From the NCBI GenBank assembly GCA_015680685.1, contig MNCI01007569.1:237241-301240 (forward strand): a DNA stretch of 64,000 bases, in the 5' to 3' direction. A program made the position numbers and the translations under genes. The notes beneath the pieces are model-generated. The model worked only from the letters and a program-made list of their open reading frames with translations, was not told where the DNA came from and did not search any database. Numbering within the stretch: the first letter of the stretch is position 1; each line of letters starts with the position of its first letter. This DNA comes from Gnetum montanum (taxonomy: Eukaryota > Streptophyta > Gnetopsida > Gnetales > Gnetaceae). Below are positions 21,481-38,230 of this stretch, in pieces.

Positions 21481-21589
21481 CAAACCAATATACCTTTAAA
21501 GTTCTTACATACACCTACGGCCAATGATCCTACTTCTCCCACCTCCTCTACAATCTTATTTAAGGTCCCTTCAAACCAAGTGCCTTTCA

Positions 21590-21900
21590 AAGTGCATACT
21601 ATGATGTTGACCCATGCTATCATGAATTAGATAAAGGTTGGCCATCTTCTTAGGAAAAGATCTGATCCTAGGAGTCCCCTCATTCACTTGCAAATTGCTA
21701 GGAATGAACCTTGCAAGGCTCTTATGGACTCAAGTTCTGGTGTGAATTTGATCTCTCATGAAATGTACAAAGCTTGGAACTTGCCTCCACTCAAGAAAAG
21801 CAACATTCATTTCGAGTTGGTAGATCAATCCATCATCATTCCCTTGGAAATGTGTTCCATGCATCACGTATAGTGACACAAGGTGCAACTGTGTGTAAAA
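21590..21900 (+). pseudogene. B protease remnant
   Basis: ALMDSSSGVNLISHEMY (DSG changed to DSS) then VDQSIIIPLE. The domain is cut short: the flap is joined directly to the VPCIA-type linker, losing about 200 bp. Confidence 0.7.
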
Positions 21901-21959
21901 ATTATCATCCGTAAAAAGCACATTTATCATAACATGTAGACAGTGTGACGATGTGACAA

Positions 21960-22940
21960 AAATTCAAAGGTGCCTATACACAATAGCCACAAAACAAGAG
22001 GACACCCAGTGGCTGATAGCTAATGCAAAATATAGTTCAACAATATGCATGGAATCAACTAAGAGCCTTACAAATGCCTATGTTGAAGGCATGGATGAAC
22101 TGGAGTAAGTTCATCACCAACTCTCTGATGATGAACCTAATGAAACTAATTGGGGAGAGATGAAGATCCTTGAAAGCTTTAAACATGAGCCTCTTGAGCT
22201 GAAACCATTACCTGTTGGATTAAATATGTCTTTTTGAACAATGGGAAGCCAGTTATCATCAATGTCAACCTTGCTCCTATGCAGAAAAAGAAGCTTTTGG
22301 AGGTGGTCAACAAATGGCCAATAGCCTTTTCTTGGTCATATCCTGAACTCACTGGGATTTCTCCTAAGATATGCTAACATTGCATCTACACAGATCCTTC
22401 CATCAAGCCAAAGAGACAGTTGCAGCAACGATTAAACCCCAAACTCAAGAAAATCATGAAAAAGAAGATTAAATAACTCCTCAAAGCGAGGTTCATCTAT
22501 CCCATTGTGGATAGTGAGTGGGTTAGCCCACTTGTGATAGTTCCAAAGAAAGGTGGCAAATGAAAGGTCTGTATTAATTTAGGCTATTGAACATGGTGAC
22601 TTACAAAGGTCACTTTCTGTTGTCATTTGTGGACCAAGTGTTGGACATCATTTCTAGGCATTACTATGGGGGACTTTCTCATATAGAAAGATGTTGTTTG
22701 GCCTATGCAATGCCTCTGCTACATTCCAATGCCTTGTCTTGAGCATCTTCCAATAGCACATTGGCAACAAGGTGGAAGTTTTCACGGATGACTTCTCCAC
22801 CTATGGGGCTACATTTGAGTAAACCCTAGACCGTCTTGAGTAAGTGCTAAAAAGGTATGTGAAGATAAACCTTAGGCTCAGTTGGCAAAAAAACCACTTG
22901 ATGGTCTAGGAAGGCATTATTTAGGGGCACAGAATTTCTA
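21960..22940 (+). pseudogene. pol: B reverse transcriptase remnant
   Basis: Linker, then SEWVSPLVIVPKKGGK and the DQVLDIISRHYYG region. About 85 bp coding for the LDGYSGYNQIQIA part are deleted near 22665. The catalytic box reads FTDDF near 22785. Numerous stops. Confidence 0.8.
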
Positions 22941-22979
22941 AAAAAGGGATTGAGGTGGACCCTAAAAAGATAAGGGTCA

Positions 22980-23650
22980 TCCAAGGAATTACTAGACAGC
23001 TAGAAACAATGAAAGATGTGAGGTCATTCCTTGGACACATTGGCTACTACCGGTGATTCATTGAGAATTTCTCTAAGATCACTAAATTTTTGGTGAAGCT
23101 GATAAAGAAGGATGCTCTGTTTATCTGGACCAAGGAATGTAGGGATACATTCCAAAATCTCAAGCAAAAGCTCGTGGAAATTCCAATTCTATGAGCACTT
23201 AACTAGTCTACACCTTTCCACATCATGACAAATGCATCGAATTATGCCTTGGGAGTCATGCTCATGCAATTGGATGATCAGAAACATCCTTATTATATTC
23301 ACTGTGTGAGCCAAAGCATTATGGGTGCATAGCTGAACTACACCACAATAGAGAAAGAATTGATAATGGTGGTCTTTGTCTTAGAGAAATTCAGGCACTG
23401 TGTGCTTAAATACAAGATGTTCGTGCATACAGACTACAGTGTAATTCAATTCCTCATGAACAAACCAACAGTGAACCCCCATATCATACAATGGCTTGTG
23501 ATATTGTAAGAATTCAATCTTATGATGGTAGATCAAAAGAGAACTGAGAATGTGGTTGCTAACCACTTGTCTGAGTTGCAATAGAACAATAAAGAGGAGG
23601 AGAGTCCATTGTTAGATCAGTTTCTTGATGAACTCCTCTTTGCTATAACT
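22980..23650 (+). pseudogene. pol: B connection and RNase H remnant
   Basis: VRSFLGHIGYYR, then IMTNASNYALGVML (catalytic Asp now Asn), EKELIMVVFVLEKFRH and HTDYSVIQFLMNKP. Stops occur throughout. Confidence 0.8.
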
Positions 23651-23689
23651 AAACAAATGCCCACTAAAGCCAATTCATATGATCACATT

Positions 23690-23993
23690 CTTACCTATCT
23701 TCTTACTTAGGAGATGCCACAAAACTAGAACCATAGGAAGAAACAACAATTTCTTCACTAGGTGAAACACTTCATAGAAATCAACGGACACCTTTACAAG
23801 GTGTGCATCAATGACCTAGTTCGTTGGTGTGTTCCTGATGCTAATCAATTGTGCATTCTCCAAGATGCTTACGAGGATCCTTGTGGGAGCCACTATGCTG
23901 GGAGACACACAACCATTAAGATCCTCATGCAAGGTATTATTGGCGAATACTCTTCAGGGATGCTTACCAATTCGTTTGCTCCTATGAACGTTG
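23690..23993 (+). pseudogene. pol: B integrase, piece 1
   Basis: Zinc-binding end of integrase (QDAYEDPCGSHYAGR) up to the insertion point of G. It ends with the G target duplication CGTTG (23989-23993). Confidence 0.8.
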
Positions 23994-27375
<3,382 letters not shown>

Positions 27376-27380
27376 CGTTG

Positions 27381-27634
27381 CCAACGTGATAGTGGAATGA
27401 TCGCTTGTATGGAGGGACCTTAGCAATGGATCCAACCACTGGAGCCATTCGATATCTAGGGCATTAATTTCATGGGTTCCATCACATCCATGTTAAATGG
27501 AAAGGTGTAAATCATAGTTTCTATTGACTATTGTATAAAATGGACACAAGCTACAACTGTCATTGATTGCACATCTTCTACTATTGCTTGGTTTGTATAA
27601 CAAAATGTTGTAAATAGGTTTGGGGTACAACATG
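27381..27634 (+). pseudogene. pol: B integrase, piece 2
   Basis: Resumes the integrase after G, with the region equivalent to CCQRDGGMI and GIDFMGSIT (the Asp-equivalent position reads IN in this copy), and ends with ACATG (27630-27634), the target duplication of A2. Confidence 0.8.
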
Positions 27635-28456
27635 TGATGAGTGGCAAGGTACCCCTACGTTCAACCATACGAATACGAGCGTTTCACGCACGATCCGATC
27701 GAATTCCAAGGACTAAGTGCCTATGCGTCTTTGTGGAACAATAACGGGTTGGTTAATCATTATCTTCCCAAACTTACTTGTATGTCATGATTGTATGGTT
27801 AAGTAAGCTTGAGGCATATGATTTTTATAGCTTTTATGTGTTTTATATCCTATGTTAGTAAGGAGAGGGAAAGAGATAAGTAAATAACTAATCTAATTTA
27901 ACTACTCATTAACTAAGTTCTAATTACTCCTAACACCAGTATCCATTCCCACTTGCCGTACACATCCTGAACAAGTGCAACGCTGCTAGGATTACCAAAA
28001 GATAATTGTTACTGGGTTACCAAGTGCTACATGCATGCTCGAAGTGGTTGTACTGAGTGTATTTAACTAAGAGAGTTGTAGGGTGAGAGAAATCATTAAT
28101 CAACTAGGAAAGCATTAAATAATAATTAACACTAATTAATCTATTTTGAATGCTGCAAGGTTTATCATAAAGTTCATCTTTATTTTCGTACACAAAGTGT
28201 GCTCATGTGCATAATGCTCAAATAAAGATTTGTTCACTCTATGACTCCTATTGCGAGCACATAGAAATAATTCTAACTCTGAAGGAAAAAAATGGCAAGA
28301 GTTCGACTAAGGGACTAACTGTCTAATGTGAAAACCAAGGGTGCTGCCTCTTATTTATAGGTGAGGAGACAAGCCCCAATATCAGGTATCCGACATCGCA
28401 TGGTTGGATCTGATATCACGGACCCGATATCGCGGTCCTGATATCACAGTTCATTA
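27635..28456 (-). repeat. A2 3' LTR
   Basis: 822 bp. It carries one more GATATC unit (about 14 bp) than the 5' LTR. The polypurine tract (ATGGGGGTA on the minus strand) adjoins it at 28457-28465. Confidence 0.95.
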
Positions 28457-28523
28457 TACCCCCATGACTGAATGAAAAATCATCCTTGAGTTCCTTATAA
28501 AATATTGGGAAGGTATGGGATTA

Positions 28524-28865
28524 TTAACTGAATGACCATTGATGGTGGAACAAGGTGACAAACTCAACATGCCCGGTGAATGGATCAAGAATACAATACA
28601 TGACAACATTAGTGTTCATGACCACTGAGGTGAACATTGTACATAAATGACATCTAGCCTTTATTTGGCAGCTGGAAGAGAAGGAGAGGGAAAAAGAACA
28701 AGACGTGTTGCTATCGATGCTAAGATTGCGCCTTCCATTGTTTATCCATATCCACGCCACCAATCTTGCTCCTTTCGTAAATGCTCCAGTTCCGGTACAT
28801 CTTAAGTGTTTCCTCCAAGCCCAATCCATTGTTGTATGATTGCCATCTACACACAACACAGTCAC
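28524..28865 (-). pseudogene. A2 short 3' ORF
   Basis: 113 codons open on the minus strand, sharing HTTMDWAWRKH, RLVAWIWINN and SNT motifs with A1 and D. It lies just after a GTGTTGTGTGTAG acceptor-like string. Product unknown; no signal peptide or known domain. Confidence 0.45.
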
Positions 28866-30480
28866 AAATGAGCTAGGGTAGATAAATCACAATGCAGTTG
28901 ATACCTTGCCTCGATGTAAAGTGCATTGGCTAAGTTGTGGTTATGGCAGATACTAATTCTAGAGATTTAACACTGGTGACTACCTAAGGTGTAGGGGTTA
29001 GAAAAAATTCAAAAATTTGTGCCAGGGCCCCCATGACTAAGAGCGAACCTCCAATAGCGATAGAATAGAAAAAGATAAGGAATAAGAAAGATGGAGAAAA
29101 AGCAACAACGGCAACACCAATAAAATGGATGTCATGGATGGGGATGAAACAAAAAAATTTTGATTGCAAGAAACATTTAAGAAAAAGAAGTTAACAAATG
29201 CATCAAAAAGGAATGCCAGTGGGTCTTCCCCAAAGCAGGCTCATGCCCTTAATGCCCTAACAGACCCACAAACCAAAGAGTCCATAATCTTTAGGAATGT
29301 CATTTGGAAGCAAGAGTTAAAAACTTACCCATAAGAATTACCTAAGGAAAAACAATGCATCAACCAAGATACAGACTAATGATAAAATTGGCAATGAGGT
29401 GAAAAATGGAAAAGAAAGGTGGAGAGGAGAGAATGGAATGGAAACCCAAGAACAAGGTTGTGTAAAGTCCCTTGTGTATCTTTTATGGTTAATATGACCA
29501 AGTAGAACTTATTCCAAATCCAAGCTTAACAAACGACATTCAGTGACCTCGCATCAACACATTTGACTAGCCTATCCTCTTGAAGCAACAAGAATGCCTC
29601 TACAAAAAGTCACCACCATTCTAAGGGGAGCGAGATGGAGAATCAGGAAACGAGAAAGGGCCTTAGTTAGAGGGAACCTTCAGGCATAGGTAACTTGTCT
29701 TTCCAATGTCATAACCAGTGCGTGTAGCCTAAGTTCATTATTGTGTCTAAGGGGTGTGCTTTGAATTCTCACCTTTTTTTTCCCTTTTTTGCATGAGAAC
29801 CACACCATGCAAAGTCTTATTTTTATTTACTCAACTTCTAGGTATTTGATGAATGGTATAATGGCAGAAAACCCAAGGAAAAAGCATCCAAGCATTTAAG
29901 AGAATAGCCAGTACAGATGCATAGAATCCCCTTGAAGTCACACCCTTTTCATCTTATGAGTCTTTCCTTAGTTTGAGAAATACCCAGCCACCAATTCATT
30001 AACAATTTTATTATAGAAAGGGACTATACAGTTCCAAGCCAAGGGAGACCATAGGATTTTATGGATGCATGAACGATGTGAACTCATTACCTGTTTAATT
30101 AAAACAACCATACCTAAATATCAACATCATATTTCAAAGGTAAAACCCAAACATTAGCAATCAATATGGTATTATTCATGCCACCATCACAAACACTTAT
30201 TGGGTGACGAAAAAAATAAAGTAATCACACAAAGAAATGGTAAAAATATGAACGATGGTGTAAAAAAAATAAAAAAGATTAAAGAAATGTGCGAAACAAA
30301 AATGTGCAAAACAAAAACGTGTAAAACAAAAATTTAGAAAGAAGTGAGGGCCTTCAATGGTTAGCAAAGGTGGCCATCTCCCCCATGACTAAGTTGGAAG
30401 GAGGAGATCTAAAATAATGGGAAAGGTTGCCCACCTACAGATGTAGCGTGTGTTTTGGCTATCCTAAACTCATGGAAAGG
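28866..30480 (-). other. A2 post-pol non-coding stretch
   Basis: Contains the conserved block (29219-29241), the A-loop hairpin (29766-29799) and the VTSRGF hydrophobic frame (about 29840-29945). The last has a TAA four codons before VTSRGF. Otherwise no coding capacity was seen. Confidence 0.7.
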
Positions 30481-31640
30481 TTTTGTTTGTTGCATGTTGA
30501 CTAACAGTCTCTTATCTGGGCTCTTAGGTTTATATATGGTCATGGCCCTTGAAGGAAAAGTTGCATAGATAATGTAAGGTCCTTCCTACAATGTTTGAAA
30601 TTTGGTACATTGTGACACATGTGTGGGGTTCTCGTAGAGAACCTTATCTCCTGGATAATACTTAACTTTCCTAATTTTTAGGTCATGACATCATTTATTA
30701 AATGCCTTGTGCAGTTCATTAAATAAAGTTGGTTCTCATCTAGCAAGTTAAGATTTATCAACCTTTTTTCTTATGCTAGATCAAGGTCAAGGTTGAGGTC
30801 ACATGCCATGGATAGTGTATGGAGCTCAGTTTGGATAGGGGGCGTTGGAAGTTTTCCATACACTAACTTGTAGGGAGAGTAGCCTATAGGGAGTTTCCAT
30901 GTGGAGTGGTATGCCCAAAGAGCATCATTCAATTTAGTGCTCCAATCTTACATATACTTACTAATGGTTCTAGTCAGTATCTTAGTAATCTCCCTATTGG
31001 TGACCTCGACTTGACCGTTCGCTTGGCGGTGGTATGGTGTAGTCAATTTATGCTTAAGCGTTGCATTAACTTCCGAAAAGTTGCACCTATGAAGTGTGTA
31101 CCATTGTTTGAAATAAGTGCACACAACACACCAAACCTATTGATGACTTATTGTTGAACAAATCGTGTAGCTGTAGATAATGTGCAATCTTCAATAGCAG
31201 CTACTTCAGCCCATTTCGTTAAGTAGTCTATGGAAACTATGATGTATGCTTTTTCATTGGACATTGGTGTAATGGGCCCCATGAAATCAATTCCCCAAAT
31301 GTCGACAGGTTCTAACGGTTGAATCCATTGTTGCAGACCCTCCATTCTAGCAATCATTCCCCCATCACGTTGACAACACTCACAAGATTGGATGAATTGA
31401 TGGGTGTCTTGGAACAAGGTAGGCCAATAATACCTTGCAAGCAAGATCTTGATGGCCATTCGTCTCCCAGCATAATGACCCCCACAAGGGCCCTCATGAG
31501 TGTCTTGGAGAACTCTCAATTGATCTATATCAGGAACACACCATTGAACCAAGCCATTAGGACATACGTTGTAAAATTGTCCATTGATCTCCATAAAGTA
31601 CTTGGCTCTATGAAGAAACTATTGTTTCTTCTTAAGGTCT
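30481..31640 (-). pseudogene. pol: A2 integrase
   Basis: The first 148 codons are open (31148-31594): HEGPCGGHYAGR, SCECCQRDGG (an intact H-H-C-C zinc site) and WGIDFMGP with the first catalytic Asp. After a stop the second Asp region reads SNNGTHF (Asp to Asn). C-terminal motifs run to about 30480. Confidence 0.9.
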
Positions 31641-31659
31641 AGCTCTTGTGGTGTTTGTT

Positions 31660-32420
31660 GGGTAAGGAGATAGGTAAGAATGCTACTATACTAGTTTGTC
31701 TCTGTGGGTGATTGGTTATTCACTACACCAGCAAAGAGGAGTTCATCAGGGAAATGATCAAAAATTGGATACTCATCCTCTTTGTTGTCCCAGTGCAACC
31801 AAGATAAATGATTGACAACTACATTCTCAATGCCTTTGTAATCGATTATTGTTAAATCAAACTCTTGTAGGATTATAAGCCATCGTATAATACAAGGGCT
31901 TACCATTGGCTTATTCATGAGGAACCGAATTACACTATGATCTATGTGTATGAATACTTTGTATCCTAATACATAGTGTCTAAACTTTTCTAATGCAAAC
32001 ACTACAGCCATTAATTCTTTTTCTGTAGTAGTGTAGTTAAGTTGTGTACCAGCGATACTTTTACTTCCACAGTGGACATAATAAGGACCTTTCTAGCTAT
32101 TAAACTATGTGAGTATGGCTCCTAAGGCATAGTTGGATGCGTTAGTCATGACATGGAATGGTTTGAACTAGTCAAGAGCTTGTAGAATGGGTGTTCCTAC
32201 TAGTTTCTATTTCAGAGTTTGGAAAGCTAGTTCTCATTCCTTGGTCCACTCGAAGGGTATTTCCTTGTTCGTTAGCTCTACCAATGATTTGGCAATCTTT
32301 GAAAAGTTCTCTATGAATCTCCTATAATAGCCAGTGCGTCCAAGGAATGATTAAATGTCTTTGACAGTTTCTAGTTGACAGGTAATTCCTTGGATGACTT
32401 TGATTTTCTCAGGATCTACC
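31660..32420 (-). pseudogene. pol: A2 RNase H and connection
   Basis: AVVFALEKFRHY, HIDHSVIRFLMNKP and DHFPDELLFA are open at 31691-32011. Further upstream on this strand are the MTNASNYALGAIL region and the connection, broken by stops. Confidence 0.85.
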
Positions 32421-32429
32421 TCTATCACT

Positions 32430-33240
32430 TTACATGAGATTTTATGCCCAAGTACTACTCCTTCTTGGACCATAAAATGGATTTTTTGCTAGTTGAGCCT
32501 CAAATTAGTTTCTACATATCTTTTCAGCACTTGCTCTAACCAGTCCAAGGCTTAATCAAAGTTTTCTCCATAAGTGGAGAAGTCATCCATAAAGACTTCC
32601 ACACCATTTCCTATCTATTGTTGGAATATGCTTAGAACTAAGCATTGAAATGTTGCAAAGGCATTGCACAAGCCAAACGGCATTTGTTTGTATGCAAACA
32701 TTCCTCAAGGACTGGTGAATGTAGTTTTGGCTTAGTCTTCTGGGGCTATTTGTATTTGGTTGTATCCGCTATATCCATCTAGAAAACTATTATAGCGATG
32801 CCCTGTGATTGTGTCTAAGACTTGGTCAACAAATGGCAACAGAAAGTGATCCTTGAATGTTGCCATGTTCACTAGCTTAAAATCTATGCACATCCTCCAT
32901 TTGCCTCCCTTTTTAGGCATGATTACTAAGGGGCTAATCCATTTGCTATCAGCAATAGAATATATGAACCTAGCCTTTAGAAGCTGTTTGATTTCTTTTT
33001 TTACTACTTGCTTCAACTTTGGGTTCAATCACCTCTATGGTTGTTTCCAAGGCTTCATCAAGGAGTTAGTGTAAATCCTATGTTGGCATATCCTAGGATC
33101 TATTCCAGTTAATTCTGAATATGACCAGGTGATGGCTTTTGACCACTTGTTTATTACCTTTAACAGACTCTCTTTTTGTTGTGGAGCAAGTTTTGCATTG
33201 ATGATTACCGGTTTTCCATTCTTAAGGAACGTGTACTCCA
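32430..33240 (-). pseudogene. pol: A2 reverse transcriptase
   Basis: KKGGKWRMCIDFKLVN, FVDQVLDTITGH and GYNQIQIAPED are open (32732-33028), then a stop, then PFGLCNA and FMDD at 32582-32593. The linker with PVIINAKLAPQQKES lies at 33035-33241. Confidence 0.9.
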
Positions 33241-33659
33241 TATCAGTGGGTACTGGTTTTAGCTCTAGGGGCTCCTATTTAAATTTCTTAAGAATTTCCA
33301 ACTTTTCCCAGTTGATGTTTTTGAGGTTAGGACTTAGAAGTTGGTGGTGGACTTGCTTTAATGCATCTATGCTATCTATGTAAGTGAGTGTAAGTCAAAC
33401 CCATAGTTAGTTCCATGCATATAAGTGAGCTGCTTTCTTGATCAGCTATCAACCATAGGGTGTCTTCTTGTCGTGTGGCTACTACATATAGGCACCTTTG
33501 TATATTGATCACTTGTGCACACTAATTGCATGTAGGCAATGTTAAACTTTGCACAACACATGATCTCTGCACGCAATTACACCCTATGTCACTGTATGCA
33601 ATGCATGGAAATTTATTCTTCTTCTGAAAGTATTTTCCTTAGATATTTCTAGGGAAAGA

Positions 33660-34180
33660 TCGCAAATTCATAGGCACGCATCGATAGTGCTTAGCCATTG
33701 CCTTCCGATTACGATTGGGAAGTCCCCCTTACTGTTGTTCACTTGAATCACTAGGAAGTTAGTTGGATACGACCATCCACAAATAGTGATAACAATGTCC
33801 TCCACTAATCCCAAGGGAATAGTGATGGACTGGTCAGCCAACTCTAAATAGATGTTGCTCTTTTCTAATGGAGGTAGGCTCCAGGCCCTGTACATTTCTT
33901 GGGAACCTGAATCCAAAAGAGCTTTGAATGGCTCATTCCCAGCAATTTGTAGATATATTAGGGGACTCCAAGGATCAGAGAATTTTTTGAGAAGGTGGCC
34001 ATCTTTGATCCAATTGGTAACGGCATGTGTTAACATGACTATATGTGTTGAATGTGGTGTTAGGCTCAAAGGGGGCTCTAAAGCTTTATTTGATATGGAG
34101 AAGTCCAAAGACTCAACTGCTTGTGGTTGCAAAGGCTTGGTTGGACTATTGGTTCTGAAGAAAGGTCTTTTCTTCATACT
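33660..34180 (-). pseudogene. A2 protease
   Basis: 169 codons open (33668-34177). The active-site motif reads ALLDSGSQEMYRA: 18 bp coding for SVNLIS have been lost in frame right after DSG, which would remove part of the active-site fold. DQSITIPLGLVEDIVIT and FPIVIGRQWL follow. Confidence 0.85.
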
Positions 34181-34199
34181 ATTGTCAAAACCGATAGTA

Positions 34200-36600
34200 G
34201 GTTGAGGATTAACAACCCTTGTGGAATTGCATTGCTATGGCTGAGCAAGGAGTTCACTTTGCATTGCTAGAGCAGGTGGTAATGGAGCTATTGATGGGAG
34301 AGATGTGGCCAAATTTGAAGGATGGTACACTTGTGGAATATCACCCCTAGGAGAGGGAGTCCTATAGTACTCGTGGGCTTGCTAGTGATGTTGAGGAGTA
34401 ACATGACCAACATAGTCACATGGAGAGATTGGATGTTACACATAATATCCATATGGATCAAGTTGCCGATAAGAATATTGCTGCCTTGGTGGTGGCATTC
34501 CCCATGATTGTGGGTGTTACCACTATTGATGTTGCTTAATCGGTTGTGGTAGAGTTCCACTTGGATAATACGCTAAAGGTTGGTGGAACTACCTTGGGTT
34601 ACCTTGGAGATAAGGTAACCATCGGGATGTTTGCCATTTGTTTAATCATGGATTAAGTGCATACACCCCAGACTCCTATAGATGTGAGATCACAGGGCAA
34701 CATCCCTTAGGATGGTCGTATTGACATATCTCACACCCACTATCATCATCTATATCCGAGTCCACAACCTCTTCAATAATAGCAACTTTGCCCTTACCCT
34801 TGTTACGTGCATTTTCAACTTCTCTCTTTTTTCTTTTGTCATGATCACTACCTCGCTATCTAGACTCCTATACTATTTTGAGAACAGTTTGAAATCTACT
34901 ATCCAGGGAGTCCCACATTTGGTCTACCTTTGCCGATACTTTTGATGTTAACTTTTGGATAGGCAAGGTTTTCCTAGTCACCATCTCTTCAAGTGGTAAC
35001 TCTTCCTCATCCTCACAAAATCTTACTCCCTTCTTCCAGAGGAAAGGATCTTGGTTATATTCTTCCACACTTTCTCTCTTTTGTAGATCACCTTCTTCCT
35101 TAACAACTTGCTCCAGTAGTCTATGATTTGATGGGACCTAAGCTCGGATAACCTTCCTTGGGCATAAGTCCCAAGGATTCTTCTCATTTCATGCTTAAGC
35201 CCATTTACGAAATGGCATAGTTGATCGCACTGCAAATAACCATGGTTAGTACAATGATGTAATAGTGCATAATAATGGCCTATGGCAGCATCCAAGGGTT
35301 CATGACTTCGTTGTTTCCATCCTTGGATTTGCTTTCATAGGTTAGACACCCGGGAGTACGTTTGGTACTTATCGTTGAACAATTTTAACATAGTACTCCA
35401 CCTACGAATGGATTCAGATTCTAACGATCGATACCAGCTTTTAGCTTCTTTTACTAGTGTCCATGGGAACAACTTAAGTTTTTGCCATTCATTCTCTATG
35501 TTTTGCAAGGCACATGCATCATGAAATGCTTGTAAGTGATTTTGAGGATCATCGTTATATCCCCCTTCAAATCATGGGATGTTATTCATCTCTAACCTCT
35601 TGATCCTACTATGTCTTTGGTGCTCTGTTGAAACTCTCACAGTCTCAATTATGTCTAGCATGCTTCGAGTAATGAGTAGGGGTTCATCATGACCGTCTTA
35701 ATTGTGGCGTCTATGATTCCTATGCTATTCCCTAATTTCCCTTCTTTTATGTCGTGATTCCCTAGAGTGCCCTCTTCCTTTGTCTTGGCTATTTGATTTG
35801 TGACTTCCACTTTGCTTACCCTTATCCTCATGATCTTTTTCTCTATGGCTGCATCTGGACACTAAAGGAGAGGGTGGAGGAGATTGTGAAGGTGAAGAAG
35901 AAGGAGAACCACCACCATGATGATGTCTACTACCTTCTCTTCAGTGGTCTCTGCCTCGATCGTGATTGCGATCAGAATGCCCACATTTGTCATGTGTCCT
36001 TGTTCCTTTTTCAAACACTTTGTGTCCGTTGGTATCAGCACCTAAGTTTTGAATGGTAGGATGAAGGTTTTGATACACATCCCCTTGGCCAAAGTCAAGG
36101 GGAGGAACATCATTATGTGGGCAACTACCTGAGGCAGGTTCATCACCCTCAATTTTGCTAAAACGTGGGGGGCATCCTTGGACCATTTTCCCTTCAAAGA
36201 CTTATGGTGTCTCTCCTGTTGCAAATCCCTTTGACATTGTGCCTCTGTGGGATGATAGTATCTCAAATCATAGTCCTGCGTAACGTATTATGCATGTAAG
36301 TGGTGCATGCCTATTCGTGTGAGAGCATGAAGAAGCATGCTTAGGACTGAATGGTCGGGAGGTAACACTATGTTACCTTCCAAGTCACGCCAATGCAATT
36401 GTTCATCTTGATGGAGAATAAAGGTGAAGTTAGGTACATATTCATCACAATGAATATATACCACACGAAATTATTGAAGGATTAGCAGATTAACATCATG
36501 TGTATTATGCCGCCGATTGCTTCTTGTGTTAGTCCTAGGCGGTGAAGTGCTTTTGTGCGAAGAAGAAGACATCTTATCTTGTTTAGTGTGCAATGTACTA
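34200..36600 (-). pseudogene. gag: A2 gag
   Basis: From an SSSHKS-like start near 36570 through the gag core (about 35560-35020), the helical segment and the CEICQYDHPKGCC knuckle (34680-34735, intact here) to the Pro/Tyr-rich tail. Frameshifts and stops split it. Confidence 0.8.
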
Positions 36601-36685
36601 TTATCTTTTACTGAACCAACCCTAATGGTTTGTTCCAATGATGTGAATGATTTTCTAAGTTCTACTTAGCACACAAACAACTAAG

Positions 36686-36703
36686 TCCCTGGCAACAGTG
36701 CCA
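36686..36703 (-). other. A2 primer-binding site (tRNA-Asp)
   Basis: On the minus strand, TGGCACTGTTGCCAGGGA lies one base inside the LTR. It matches the complement of tRNA-Asp at 15 of 18 positions, and all three differences are at CpG sites. Confidence 0.8.
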
Positions 36704-36704
36704 A

Positions 36705-37512
36705 TGATGAGCAACGAGGTACCCCTATTCTCAACCATACGAATACGAGCGTTTTATGCACAATCCGGTCGAATTCCAAGAACTAAGTGCCTATGCACCT
36801 TTGTGAAATAATAATAGGTTGGTTAATTGTTATCTTCCCAAACTTACTTGTATGTCACAGTTGTATGGTTAAGTAAGCTTGAGGCATATGATTTTTATAG
36901 CTTTTATGTGTTTTATATCCTACGCTAATAAGGAGGGGGAGAGAGATAACTAAGTAACTAATCTAATTTAACTACTCATTAACTAAGTTCTAATTATTCC
37001 TAACACCAGTATCCATTCCCACTTGCTGTACACATTCTAAACAAGTGCAACGCTGCTGGGATTACCAAAAGATAATTATTACCGGGTTACCAAGCGCTAC
37101 ACGCATGCTCGAAGCAGTTGTACTGAGTGTATTTAACTAAGAGAGTTGTAGGGTGAGAGAAATCATTAATCAACTAGGAAAGCATTAAATAATAATTAAC
37201 GCTAATTAATATATTTTGAATGCTACAAGGTTTATCATAAAGTTCATCTTTATTTCCATACACAAAGTGTGCTCAAGTACACAATGCTCAAATAAAGATC
37301 TGTTCACTCTATGACTCTTACTACAGGCACACAAAAATAATTCTAACTCTAGAGGGAAAAAATGGCAAGAGTTCAGCTAAGGGACTAACTGTCTAATGTG
37401 AAAACTAAGGGCATTGCCTCTTATTTATAGGTGAGGAGATAGGCTCCAATATCGGGTATCTGACATCGCATGGTTGGATCCGATATCATGGACCTGATAT
37501 CGCAGTTCATCA
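36705..37512 (-). repeat. A2 5' LTR
   Basis: 808 bp. On the minus strand GATATC units (near 37440-37505) precede a CTATAAATAAGAGG TATA box near 37417-37430. Confidence 0.95.
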
Positions 37513-37517
37513 ACATG

Positions 37518-38230
37518 AACTTATTTCTGATAATGGAACTCACTTTATAGGTACAACCTATTGCAAACTCATGCAATGCTTGGGGGTTGAATATAAATTA
37601 ACAACACCCTACCACCTCCAAGCCAATGGTCAAGAAGAGGTTACAAATAGGAAAATCACAAAGATACTAATAAGAACTATTAATAAATATAGGAAGGATT
37701 GGAGCACAAAACTCAACACTACCCTTTGGGCCTAGCACTCCACATGAAAACTTCCTATTGGCTACTCTTCCTATGAGCTTATGTATGGAAAATTGCCAAC
37801 TCTTCCAATTCATACTGAGCTCCATACACTATCAACAACTTATGATCTTAACCTTGACCTAAGTCTAGAATAAAAAGAAAGATTAATGAACCTCAACTTG
37901 CTAGATAAGAATCAATTGGTAGCCTTGTTATTCAATGAAGTGCATAAGGCATTCAACAAGAAATGACATGACCTTAGAATAAGGAAAGTTAAATTTCAAT
38001 TGGGAGATAGGGTCCTCTACTGGAATCCCACACATGTACCACAAAGAACCAAGTTTTAAACATTACGGAAGGGGCCTTATGTTATCCATGAAACCTTTCC
38101 TTCCAGGGTCATGTTAATATACAAACCTAAAAGCCCAAATAAGAAACTATTGGTCAACATGCAACAAGTCAAACCTTTCCATGAGCCCAAAAGAGCCAAT
38201 GACTAGAACACCTCAAGAAATGGATAGGTG
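37518..38230 (+). pseudogene. pol: B integrase, piece 3
   Basis: Continues from the A2 insertion point with ISDNGTHF (second catalytic Asp kept), PYHLQANGQEEV (Glu region), INKYRKDWSTKLN and the C-terminal GDRVLYWNPTHV, ending near 38230. Several stops. Confidence 0.85.

Larger units (their letters stand above)
27635..37512 (-). mobile_element. element A2: complete Athila-like gypsy retrotransposon
   Basis: 9878 bp on the minus strand, ends TGATGA...TCATCA, with a perfect 5-bp duplication ACATG (27630-27634 and 37513-37517). The two LTRs differ by roughly 7-8% by eye, mostly transitions. Internal order on the minus strand: 5' LTR, PBS, gag, protease, RT, RNase H, integrase, post-pol stretch, short 3' ORF, polypurine tract, 3' LTR. 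It is the best reference for the family but is defective. Confidence 0.95.
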